From: Bacteroidales bacterium
Lineage (GTDB): Bacteria > Bacteroidota > Bacteroidia > Bacteroidales > UBA3663
Direction: 5' to 3'
Length of the DNA: 64,000 nt
Assembly: GCA_017618715.1 (NCBI GenBank)
Contig: JAFZTS010000054.1
Span: forward strand, 43,366 to 107,365
The position numbers and the translations under genes are program-made. This document shows, one piece after another, positions 17,103 through 25,340 of this stretch. The notes under the pieces were generated by a model. The model did not search any database, had not been told where the DNA came from, and saw nothing but the letters and a program-made list of their open reading frames with translations. How positions within the stretch are numbered: the stretch's first letter is position 1; each line of letters begins with the position of its first letter.

Positions 17103-20100
17103 TTATTTGATCAGCATCTTCTTGCCGCCACGGATATAGAAGCCCTTCTGGACGGGCTTGCCGCTTAGGCGGCGACCATCGAGGGAATAGTAGGGGTGGT
17201 CGGAGTGATCGGAGTACTCTGAGTAATCCGAGTAATCCGAGCTCTCCGAAATCGAGCGGATCCCGCTCTCCTCGTCGCCGAAGTTGAGGACGAAGGCCTT
17301 GATGGTCTGGCCTTCCGTGGTGGTGGGCTCTCCTGCTGTGATGCCCTTCAGCTGGAAAGCGGCGCGACATGCGCCGATGGTCATGGCAGCATTGGGATAG
17401 AAGATTTGGTCACCGGCACCGAGGTAGAGAATCGTCTGGTCCTTCCCTTCTATTTCGAGGGGCGAGTAGAAGCCTTTGAAGTTGACGAAGTCGGTCTCTA
17501 CGGGTTTGAGCACATCGTAGATGGTCACATTCTCGAACACGGGTTCGACAAGGTTGCTCGTGCCGTCGCCCTCCCACTTGATGATGAAGGGAGTACCGGC
17601 CTTGATGGTCGAAGCTTCGCTGAAGTTAAGCGTCAACTCGCCTGTCGTGTTGTCGAATTCCGACGAAGTGAGCGTTTTTGCCGAGGCCCCGCTGAGCGGA
17701 CTGTCATCGATGGTCACGTCGAAGGGCAGGCAGAGCGTGTTCCACGAGTTGTCCTTGAAGAGCGTGCGTCCTTCGAGGGTGATATTGGTCGTCGTGAGGT
17801 CGTTTCTCTCTATGATGGCGCTGTTGTCCTCGTCATTCTTGAGCAGCGTTGTGGCAAACGTGGTGATGTAAGAGGCCTGGCTCTCGTTGGTGGAATAGAA
17901 GTAGGTGCGGAAAAGCAGCAGATCGCCTCCCTCTTTCCGCCAGGTCCTATCGCTCTGCAACTGATAGTCCTCGGTGTCATTTTTCTTGATCTCGAAGGGC
18001 GAACCTGCAAAGAAGTAGCCGTTGCCCACATCGATGGTATGATCCTCCTGGGGTAACAGCGTGATGTGCTCCTCGGTGCTCAAGGAGATGGCTCCGGCAT
18101 CGACGATGGCATAGTAGGGTGTCCAGGCATCGGCGTGCAGGTCGGCTTTCTCTTCAAAGGTCACCTGTGCCACCTCGTCGCTGGTCATCTTCACCTCGGT
18201 AGGCTGATAGAGGTGGATGCCGTTGCTGAACGTCAACGGATAAGGCAGCGAGAAGCAATAGGCCGTGGGTTGGTAAACGGTTTCCTCCACCGTTCGCATT
18301 TCGCCGGTAGGGATGCGTTTGCCGTCATCGTCCAACACAATCATACCTTCCTCATTGGTCAGATAGACGGGATATTCAACGCTGATGGTGCCATCCTCGG
18401 GTGCGGTGAGCGTGCGGTCGTATCTCACGCCGTTGGTGCATTCGATAGTTGCCGTTCCAATGGGTAATTTCTCGAATGCCCAATAGGACAGGTTATCGTC
18501 AATCCAAAGCGACGAGGCGGTGAACGAACCGAAGCGATAGTTGGCCGTTGACCAGTCGTCGTACTCGATTTTCGATGTAGGCGTCAAGGCGTTGGGGCGC
18601 GGAGTGGTAAGCGTGGCGGGACGCAGGCTGAAATGGTTCACCTTCACTTCGTAGAGGTCTTCGAAGCAGTCGGGCAACGGATACTCGCCAATGCAATAGA
18701 CCCAATCGTCGAGCCCGAGGTATGGTCCGAGCACCAGGAAATTCTTGATAAGCGCAATGTCTAATTCACGCGACTGATATAATGCCGGAACCCAGACTTT
18801 CATGCCATGTATCAACACATCGTCGGCAAAGGTGATACCTGAAGGTGGTTCATAGCCCTTGAACTGCGCGACATCGGAATAGCTTCTTTCAACGCTGGCA
18901 GAACCTATGCCGACAAATGGCCCACATGGGTGGGTATCTATTTCTTCAGAGATAAGTCTTGAGCCTATGATTGCACAATCCTTGATACTTGCATCGTCCG
19001 CGTCTCCCACGATACCTCCGGAACCGTCATATTGTGTATAAGGATCGTATTCTGAGATTAAATGCACCAAGCCATTTTTTTCCGACACACACTTGTTGAA
19101 TGTGGTGCTATTGGTGCTTCCCGACATGATGCCCGCATCTCCAAAACTATACACTTTGCTGTTTTTAACATAGCAATTGGAGATTTCACAGTAGTTGCTT
19201 CCCCCTGCAATGAGCCCCACCGATGTGTTTCTTTCCGAAAAACCTTCCACATATATATTGTCGATACGCAGGTTGGTGACGGTGGCATCGACGATATAAT
19301 TGAAGAAACCAAGATATTGGTGCGTATTGTTTTCGTCAGTCGAAATCTTGAGGTTCATGATGGTGTGATGCTGCCCGTCGAATTTTCCTTTGAAATAACC
19401 TTGTTTTCCACCGATACCAGAATCCCATACCTGGTTTTCCATATCGATATCGGCCTCCAATTTGATGATCTTATTGGCGAAGGTTTCTCCATTAACTACA
19501 CGGTTGCGGAAGTTATTGAGGGCAAGCGGCGTGCTGATGCCGATGCCCCATTCCGTCTCGTAGTCATTCGACCCCTTCACTTTCGCGAAGTATTGCCAGC
19601 CGTCGGGCGTGGTCCATCCTATGGTTTCGTCCGAGAATGCCGAATTGCGGTAATCGTCAACCTTCGCCATGGGTACATAGAGTGTTGTCTGCTCATTACG
19701 GTAGGTCTGTGTGCTGCCGATGCCTCCCTCGTGGCTGACGAACACATCGTTGTAGTCCCATTGAGGAGGTGTCTCGGCTTGGCAATAGAGGGCATGAAGC
19801 TTGGGCAATCCGATGAAGGCACCCGAGGCGATATGCTCGAGTGTGGAAGGCAGCGAAATGTCAACCAGCTCACGGCAGCCCTTGAAGGCAAATTCGTCGA
19901 TGTGTGTCACGCCCTCGGGCAACTGCACAAACGAGATACCGTTGCACAGGCGGAAGGCCATGGACGAAACAGCGGTGACGTTGTAGGTGCTGCCGTTCAC
20001 GGTGATGGTGGCAGGCACGATGACGCGTCCTTTCGAATATTGGGGGATGCAGGCGTTGCGTCCCGAGCCGAGCGATGCCGTTCCGCCGCTGATGGTGTAT

Positions 20101-20216
20101 TCGGCGGCAATCTCTTTGCCGTTGAGCAGCAAGGTGCCCATCACGGGGTTCGACTGTGCCCATGCGGTGAAGGACACCAAAGCAGACGATAGAAGAATGA
20201 TGATATGCTTTTTCAT
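17103..20216 (-). CDS. Large BspA-like surface protein with T9SS tail
   Basis: A 1037-residue secreted protein. Signal peptide MKKHIIILLSSALVSFTAWA; BspA/LRR_5-type repeats at about 75-165 (VTAVSSMAFRLCNGISFVQL, ITHIDEFAFKGC-like units); a middle section (about 240-440) with GLUG-like repeats (LKISTDENNTHQYLGFFNY, VTNLRIDNIYVEG, VGLIAGGSNYCEISNC); a module near 815-985 built round NTLCLPFDV that also occurs in the glycine-rich protein at 22834-25068; a Ser-Asp/Glu-Tyr repeat at about 989-1006; and a sorting tail (SLDGRRLSGKP ... KGFYIRGGKKMLIK). Such proteins usually act as adhesins or glycan-binding surface proteins; no enzyme motif is visible. It is 15 nt from the hydrolase gene upstream and 13 nt from the GH18 gene. 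Confidence 0.8.
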   Translation of the reverse strand: MKKHIIILLSSALVSFTAWAQSNPVMGTLLLNGKEIAAEYTISGGTASLGSGRNACIPQYSKGRVIVPATITVNGSTYNVTAVSSMAFRLCNGISFVQLPEGVTHIDEFAFKGCRELVDISLPSTLEHIASGAFIGLPKLHALYCQAETPPQWDYNDVFVSHEGGIGSTQTYRNEQTTLYVPMAKVDDYRNSAFSDETIGWTTPDGWQYFAKVKGSNDYETEWGIGISTPLALNNFRNRVVNGETFANKIIKLEADIDMENQVWDSGIGGKQGYFKGKFDGQHHTIMNLKISTDENNTHQYLGFFNYIVDATVTNLRIDNIYVEGFSERNTSVGLIAGGSNYCEISNCYVKNSKVYSFGDAGIMSGSTNSTTFNKCVSEKNGLVHLISEYDPYTQYDGSGGIVGDADDASIKDCAIIGSRLISEEIDTHPCGPFVGIGSASVERSYSDVAQFKGYEPPSGITFADDVLIHGMKVWVPALYQSRELDIALIKNFLVLGPYLGLDDWVYCIGEYPLPDCFEDLYEVKVNHFSLRPATLTTPRPNALTPTSKIEYDDWSTANYRFGSFTASSLWIDDNLSYWAFEKLPIGTATIECTNGVRYDRTLTAPEDGTISVEYPVYLTNEEGMIVLDDDGKRIPTGEMRTVEETVYQPTAYCFSLPYPLTFSNGIHLYQPTEVKMTSDEVAQVTFEEKADLHADAWTPYYAIVDAGAISLSTEEHITLLPQEDHTIDVGNGYFFAGSPFEIKKNDTEDYQLQSDRTWRKEGGDLLLFRTYFYSTNESQASYITTFATTLLKNDEDNSAIIERNDLTTTNITLEGRTLFKDNSWNTLCLPFDVTIDDSPLSGASAKTLTSSEFDNTTGELTLNFSEASTIKAGTPFIIKWEGDGTSNLVEPVFENVTIYDVLKPVETDFVNFKGFYSPLEIEGKDQTILYLGAGDQIFYPNAAMTIGACRAAFQLKGITAGEPTTTEGQTIKAFVLNFGDEESGIRSISESSDYSDYSEYSDHSDHPYYSLDGRRLSGKPVQKGFYIRGGKKMLIK
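17196..17249 (-). repeat. 9-bp minisatellite inside the BspA-like gene
   Basis: Six 9-bp units on the minus strand (TCGGATTAC twice, TCAGAGTAC, TCCGATCAC, TCCGACCAC and a diverged first unit) encode SESSDYSDYSEYSDHSDH just before the sorting tail. They are the same repeat type and frame as at 426-515. Confidence 0.9.
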
Positions 20217-20231
20217 AATGGTCTCCTTCCT

Positions 20232-21881
20232 TTAATCATCTACACTGTTACTGCCGAAGTCTGTCCTCATCTGACTCACCTGTTCCTTGGTGGGATGGAC
20301 GGGAGCCTTGGCCAACGCCCTGATGGCATCGAACTCCTCGATGCCGAGGAAGAACTGACGGCCTGTACCCACATGGTCGTACTGTAACATTCCGCTGGCA
20401 TGAACCTTGATCACCCATTCGCCGATGGTGTTTGCGGCGCGTTCGCGGTTCACCTCGGGCACCACGGTGTCATCGTAGCTGTGATAGAGGAACATGGGGT
20501 GCTGGGGTTGCCAGCCCATGGTCATGTTGTTGCTCTCCAGGGCAAGGTGCAGGTCCTCCACCAACCCGCGTTTGGTGGGCAAAGGTATGCCTGTCGCTGA
20601 AGTGAAGTTGTACTGGTTGGCGTCGTAGAGGTTCGTGAAATACGTGAGCGATTCGTATCGCATCATCTTCGAAAGCGTCGAGGTGCCGTCCTCGTTGAGT
20701 ACGGCATGGTAATAGGTGGGACCGTAGGCACCTTCGTCATCGGGATCTGATGCCGGCTTGCCGTTCTTATAAAGCTCCTTCCATGCATTCGTGATGTCCT
20801 CGGTGGTCTTTTCCTTGTCGTTGAGCCAATCGAGGATGCCCGTTTCGAGGAACTGTGGCTTGATGTAGTCGCTCACCTTGTGGCTGGTCATGTAGGGATT
20901 GCTGTCGCACATACCCTTGAGGATGAGCGGCATCACGACGGGCATGCTGAGATTCTTGCCCTGTTTTTCGTTCTTCACATAGTACATTACGGTTGACAAG
21001 AGGTCGTAGGGACCGTCGCCGCATACCGAGCCGGCAAACTGCAGTTCGTCGGTGAGGCCGTTCTGCTCGATGAATCGATGTGTGGCCATGGCCACCGAGC
21101 CGCCTTGCGAGTATCCGACGCAGATGCTGCGCCAACCGTCGCGGAAGGCGTGTCGAATCGAGCTCACCTGGCTGTCCGTCTTGTATAGGCTGATGCCGTA
21201 GCGCACGCCATCGACAACCTGTCGGGCTGTCAGTTCCTGGTAGAGATAGGGATGTGGATGATTGCGTGTCACGCCGTAGCCCTCGTAGTCGGGCAAGATG
21301 ACCAGGTTGTAGTAAGGCATGTTGCTCTGTGTCGAATGGATGACCAATCCGCTGCCGGCATGGTTCATCAACATGCTCACATCCGAAGCTGAGCTGCCCT
21401 CGGCCGAATAGCTCGACGGGCATTCCTTGTTGCTCGTGATGGTGACATGGCAGCCGATGATGACGTTGTTGATGTAGTCGCAGTCCTCGTCGGGCATACA
21501 GGCCAAGGCCGAAAGCGTCACCGGCTCGCCTTCGGCGTTGATCGACGGATAGGTGTATTTGAACCACCACATGTCGAGCCACCAGTCGCTATCCTGGTCG
21601 TAGAAGCTCGAGGCCTTTGCATGGCGGCGTGCAGCACGCGCGATTGCGGTGCCCGACTCTGTGTTCCATTCCACGTTCTTGACGGTAATCAGCGTGTCGG
21701 CACGCATCGTCAGCGTGTCAACCACCACTTCCCTGCCCACGGTCATTGTGAGATGCCCCATTGCGGTGATGGTTGCATCGCTGGCATCAACAGGTTCCGG
21801 CGAGATTCCGTTCCCGGGTTGTGCGAATGCTCCCCAGCTGAAAGTAATCAGTATGGAGAGGGTGATCAGAATTTTTTTCAT
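20232..21881 (-). CDS. Secreted alpha/beta hydrolase
   Basis: A 549-residue exported hydrolase with signal peptide MKKILITLSILITFSWGAFA. The nucleophile elbow is GYSQGGS with Ser258; MFLYHSYDDTVVP supplies a plausible catalytic Asp and YDHVGTG a candidate His. The layout resembles secretory-lipase/prolyl-peptidase-like esterases of Bacteroidetes. It is a distant paralogue of the gene at 33578-34948 (GYSQGGF) but has no sorting tail, ending in an ordinary polar sequence. It heads a four-gene run with 15, 13 and 6 nt gaps. Natural substrate unknown; acyl or acetyl esters on glycans are an inference from the neighbours. Confidence 0.8.
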   Translation of the reverse strand: MKKILITLSILITFSWGAFAQPGNGISPEPVDASDATITAMGHLTMTVGREVVVDTLTMRADTLITVKNVEWNTESGTAIARAARRHAKASSFYDQDSDWWLDMWWFKYTYPSINAEGEPVTLSALACMPDEDCDYINNVIIGCHVTITSNKECPSSYSAEGSSASDVSMLMNHAGSGLVIHSTQSNMPYYNLVILPDYEGYGVTRNHPHPYLYQELTARQVVDGVRYGISLYKTDSQVSSIRHAFRDGWRSICVGYSQGGSVAMATHRFIEQNGLTDELQFAGSVCGDGPYDLLSTVMYYVKNEKQGKNLSMPVVMPLILKGMCDSNPYMTSHKVSDYIKPQFLETGILDWLNDKEKTTEDITNAWKELYKNGKPASDPDDEGAYGPTYYHAVLNEDGTSTLSKMMRYESLTYFTNLYDANQYNFTSATGIPLPTKRGLVEDLHLALESNNMTMGWQPQHPMFLYHSYDDTVVPEVNRERAANTIGEWVIKVHASGMLQYDHVGTGRQFFLGIEEFDAIRALAKAPVHPTKEQVSQMRTDFGSNSVDD

Positions 21882-22036
21882 TTATAATCTATCAGTTTAG
21901 GCGATACTGGAAAAAAAACAATATTCGACTTGTCGAAAAAGCGCCGCAAAGAACGTAATTATTTCTGAATTTTCCAAATAAATATGGAAAAACATGCCGA
22001 AAATGGGGGATAAAAAACGGAATAAATGGCATTTCC

Positions 22037-22068
22037 TTTGGTGGAATGAATAAAATGCCTTATCTTTG
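22037..22068 (+). promoter_or_regulatory. Promoter directly in front of a start codon
   Basis: TTTG (22037-22040), 20 nt, TATCTTTG (22061-22068). The ATG is at 22079, so the predicted transcript begins within about 3-7 nt of it. Confidence 0.75.
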
Positions 22069-22078
22069 AGGCGAAAAT

Positions 22079-22771
22079 ATGGATATACAGCACTATTATA
22101 TCGAGAAAGGGCAAGGCGAGAATACCATTATCCTGCTGCATGGAAACGGCGAGGACTGCTCCTATTTCGTGGGGCAGATCGACGAGTTTGCCAAGCATTA
22201 CCACGTCTATGCCATCGACACGCGTGGACACGGCAAGACACCACGTGGCAGCGCCCCCTTCACCATCCGTCAGTTTGCCGACGACCTGCTCGCTTTCATG
22301 GACCTCCACGGCATCGCGAAAGCCCACATTCTCGGCTTCTCCGATGGCGGCAACATCGCCATGATCTTCGCCCTTCGGCATCCCGAGCGCGTCGATAAGC
22401 TGATACTTAACGGTGCGAACCTTAACGCACGCGGCGTGAAGTTCATGACGCAGTTCCCCATCGAAATCGGATACCGCATCGCACGACTGTTTGCAAAGCG
22501 AAGCGCGAAAGCCAAGGCGAATGCCGAGATGCTCGGCCTGATGGTGAACGACCCCAACTTGGAGCCCTCTGCCCTATCTGCCATCCAAGCCAGGACGCTG
22601 GTGATAGCGGGCACCCACGACATGATCAAGGATGCTCACACCCGACTGATTGCGCGGAGCATCCCCGATGCCGAACTCGTACTCCTCAAGGGCTCGCATT
22701 TCATCGCCAATGAGAAGCCGGTGGAGTTTAATCGAGCCGTGCTGGGGTTTTTGAAACAAGAATCAGCCTGA
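22079..22771 (+). CDS. Cytoplasmic alpha/beta hydrolase
   Basis: A 230-residue alpha/beta hydrolase without a signal peptide. Oxyanion loop LLHGNGED; nucleophile elbow GFSDGG with Ser88; acid Asp181 in AGTHDMIKD; catalytic His207 in KGSHFIANEKP. The fold and size match the broad esterase/haloperoxidase-like group; the substrate is unknown. The promoter lies so close that the mRNA may be nearly leaderless, and no Shine-Dalgarno can fit. The stop codon lies inside a hairpin (22761-22794). Confidence 0.88.
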   Translation: MDIQHYYIEKGQGENTIILLHGNGEDCSYFVGQIDEFAKHYHVYAIDTRGHGKTPRGSAPFTIRQFADDLLAFMDLHGIAKAHILGFSDGGNIAMIFALRHPERVDKLILNGANLNARGVKFMTQFPIEIGYRIARLFAKRSAKAKANAEMLGLMVNDPNLEPSALSAIQARTLVIAGTHDMIKDAHTRLIARSIPDAELVLLKGSHFIANEKPVEFNRAVLGFLKQESA

Positions 22772-22794
22772 GGCCGCGAGGTCCCAGGCTGATT
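22761..22794. terminator. Hairpin between convergent genes
   Basis: Stem AATCAGCCTG (22761-22770) / CAGGCTGATT (22785-22794), overlapping the end of the plus-strand hydrolase gene and 40 nt beyond the stop codon of the minus-strand gene. There is no strong T-run on either side. A nearly identical hairpin stands at 25287-25318. Confidence 0.55.
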
Positions 22795-22833
22795 GTTATT
22801 GGCGTGGAGTTGTCTAATTTCTTAGGAGTTGCC

Positions 22834-25068
22834 TTATTTCACGAAGACAACCTTGCGGCCGTTCTGAATGTAAAGGCCATTGGTGGGATTGCCGACGCGA
22901 CGGCCGTGCAGATCGTAGATGACGCTGGCATCGGTCGAAGTCGCGTTGTCCACGTTGCGGATGCCGGTAGCTTCCTCGTCGAAATTGAGCACGAAGGCCT
23001 TGATGCCCTCGCTCCCTGGATCACTGGCCATGAGGTCGCCCTTGAGCTGGAAGTAGCCACGGAAGGCATTGATGGTCATCTCACCATCGGGATAATACAA
23101 CATGTTGTTGCTGCCCAAATAAAGCTTCGTGTTGTCGCCCTCTTCGCCGAAGGTGACGGGATTGTAGGTGGCGATGAAGTCGATGTACTTGGACGTCATC
23201 GGAATGGTCTCAGTATTGCGTAAGGTGACGTTCCGGAATATGGGGTTTTTCAATTCCTTCTCCTTGCCCGAAACGACATCCCAGCGGACGATATAGGGCC
23301 AACCTGCGTTGATCTCCTTGATCTCGCTCTGGCTGAAGTTCAGCGTCAGGGAGCACGTCTTTGCGTCGAACGATGACGAAATGAGCGTCTTGATGACGGC
23401 ATCGCCGAGCACGGTGCCTGAAACGTTTTCGATGGTGAATGGCAGGCAGAGAGTGTTCCACGAGCCGTCCTTGTAGAATGTGCGTCCATCGAGTGTGACA
23501 GTTGCTGTCTGATTGTTCCAAGTCTCGATCAACGAGGCGTTGCTGTCATTGTCCTTCAGGCTGAGCAGACCGCAAGGGCAGGTGCCGTCGCTGCCGAAGG
23601 TGTGGGCTTCGTCGTTATTGCGCGTACCGCAATAGGTGCAGATGCCTCGTGCATGAGTGTTGCCGTCGTTGATGGAATAGATGGAGCCGGTTACGCCAAT
23701 GTGGTCGCAGGGCTCGATCCTGGCAGCTCCGCCCGAGTGGCAGCTGCTTTCGCGGTCGGTCCAGATTTCGACCTTGGGGAGGTGCCACTCGTCGGCACCA
23801 GCGTTCACCATCATCATGCCAAATTCAATAGTGCCGGGGTTGCCCGAGCCATATCCACTGCCGATGGCACATCCTCCTTCTGATTCGGAGGGTTTGCAGT
23901 TTTTGCCGCAGACGGCGAATACCGTACCACCGGTAATGATGACTTTGCCGCCATCACCACCGCCGTTGTAATAAGCACCGCCGCCGATGCCGGCTGCCTT
24001 AACTCCGCCTCGAGCTGTGACATTACCGCCCGTGATGATCACGTCGCCACCCTGGCTGCCGCCCGAGCCGCCGCCGATGCCTGCACCGCTGTACGAATCG
24101 TCCGGGAAGTGGATGCTCGATTCGTAGCCGCATGCCTCGACCGTGCCACCCGAGATCTGCACTTTGCCGCCGATGCCACGGTTCTGGCCTCCACCGATGC
24201 CGGCAGCATAGCCACGCGCGTAGGCCTTGACGTCGCCGCCATAGATGTTGACATTGCCGCCGATGCCTTCGTCACCGCCGCCGATGCCTGCACCGCCGCC
24301 GCCGTTAGCGCCCCAATTCTCGTTGAATTTGCCCGAAGCCTTGATTGTGCCGCCATAGATGTTCACGGTGCCGCCCTGATCGCCCAGGTCGCCGCCGCCG
24401 ATGCCTGCACCATATACGCCTCCGATGGCTATCACTTTGCCTCCGTAGATGTTCACGGTGCCACCGATGCCGCCCTCTTTGCCGCCGCCGATGCCTGCAC
24501 CGCTATCACCTCCTGTAGTATTTATCAAACCTCCATACATGGTCAAACTTCCGCTGCTGGCTCCTTTGCCGCCACCGATGCCTGCTGCGTTATCTTTGCC
24601 CTGCGCATGGATATTGCCGCCATGGACAATCAGATTGCCACAGGCAGTATTTCCCGCACTGCCGAGGCCGGCGGTATTTGAGTAATCATTGTTGTAAGCG
24701 TCGAGGACACCGCTGTCTTCAGTTTGGCCATATACAGTCAAGGAGGCCGATCCTTCAAGTTTCAAACCGCCCGTAAGCGTAATTCTCGCTCCATCGCAAA
24801 GGATGAGATGCACGTTACTACCCATGATGTTGAGGGTCTGATAGGTCACATTCGATCCCTTCACCACATACCAACTGTTGTTCTCCAGGCCAAGCCAGCT
24901 GCCTGCATTCTGTCCTGCGATTTCGGTGTAACTGCTGCAGGTTTTCACGGTCTCTACGACCTGCTTGTTCTCGGCGTCCCACGAACGCTCGATGTAGCTC
25001 ACTTGTGCCCGCGTCGTCTGCCCCACGGCGATAACAAGGGCGATAGCTAAAATTGTTTTCTTCATCAT
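22834..25068 (-). CDS. Glycine-rich repeat surface protein with T9SS tail
   Basis: A 744-residue secreted protein. Start at the Met-Met-Lys-Lys at 25068, which gives a clean signal peptide 30 nt behind a promoter box; the longer ORF overlaps that promoter. Residues about 120-405 are roughly nine imperfect repeats of 30-40 residues (GAGIGGG ... G-x-VNIYGG-x-VKA), typical of a right-handed beta-helix or beta-roll. A Cys-rich patch follows (GICTYCGTRNN, CPCGL), then the NTLCLPF module (about 535-700) shared with the gene at 17103-20216, and a sorting tail (DLHGRRV ... GLYIQNGRKVVFVK). No catalytic motif was recognised; adhesin or structural role is inferred. Confidence 0.75.
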   Translation of the reverse strand: MMKKTILAIALVIAVGQTTRAQVSYIERSWDAENKQVVETVKTCSSYTEIAGQNAGSWLGLENNSWYVVKGSNVTYQTLNIMGSNVHLILCDGARITLTGGLKLEGSASLTVYGQTEDSGVLDAYNNDYSNTAGLGSAGNTACGNLIVHGGNIHAQGKDNAAGIGGGKGASSGSLTMYGGLINTTGGDSGAGIGGGKEGGIGGTVNIYGGKVIAIGGVYGAGIGGGDLGDQGGTVNIYGGTIKASGKFNENWGANGGGGAGIGGGDEGIGGNVNIYGGDVKAYARGYAAGIGGGQNRGIGGKVQISGGTVEACGYESSIHFPDDSYSGAGIGGGSGGSQGGDVIITGGNVTARGGVKAAGIGGGAYYNGGGDGGKVIITGGTVFAVCGKNCKPSESEGGCAIGSGYGSGNPGTIEFGMMMVNAGADEWHLPKVEIWTDRESSCHSGGAARIEPCDHIGVTGSIYSINDGNTHARGICTYCGTRNNDEAHTFGSDGTCPCGLLSLKDNDSNASLIETWNNQTATVTLDGRTFYKDGSWNTLCLPFTIENVSGTVLGDAVIKTLISSSFDAKTCSLTLNFSQSEIKEINAGWPYIVRWDVVSGKEKELKNPIFRNVTLRNTETIPMTSKYIDFIATYNPVTFGEEGDNTKLYLGSNNMLYYPDGEMTINAFRGYFQLKGDLMASDPGSEGIKAFVLNFDEEATGIRNVDNATSTDASVIYDLHGRRVGNPTNGLYIQNGRKVVFVK

Positions 25069-25110
25069 TTTTCTACCTTTATATAGTAAGATTTTCTTCA
25101 AATTTGAGCG

Positions 25111-25118
25111 CAAAGGTA
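25111..25118 (-). promoter_or_regulatory. Promoter -7 box of the glycine-rich protein gene
   Basis: Minus-strand TACCTTTG; transcription would start near 25104, giving a leader of about 36 nt before the start at 25068. Confidence 0.6.
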
Positions 25119-25280
25119 CGAAATAAAACAGATATCTGGGACTATTAGGGACTAAAAATCAATCGACTCCGAGGTTTATTTCGGCAATTTTATCTTTTTA
25201 TAATGTACATATTACAATAATAAGGAAAAAAAGTTTTTCGTCGGTTTGAAGAAGAAATATAGGCTGAAGTGTTGTATTTA

Positions 25281-25318
25281 GAAAAAAATCAGCCTGAGGC
25301 CAAGGTCCCAGGCTGGTT
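25281..25318 (-). terminator. Intrinsic terminator of the Omp28-like operon
   Basis: A hairpin AATCAGCCTG...CAGGCTGGTT (25287-25318) lies 22 nt beyond the minus-strand stop codon and is followed in that direction by seven T (25288-25282 read on the minus strand). Confidence 0.75.
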
Positions 25319-25340
25319 ATTTTGAATAAAGCAGGAAAAC

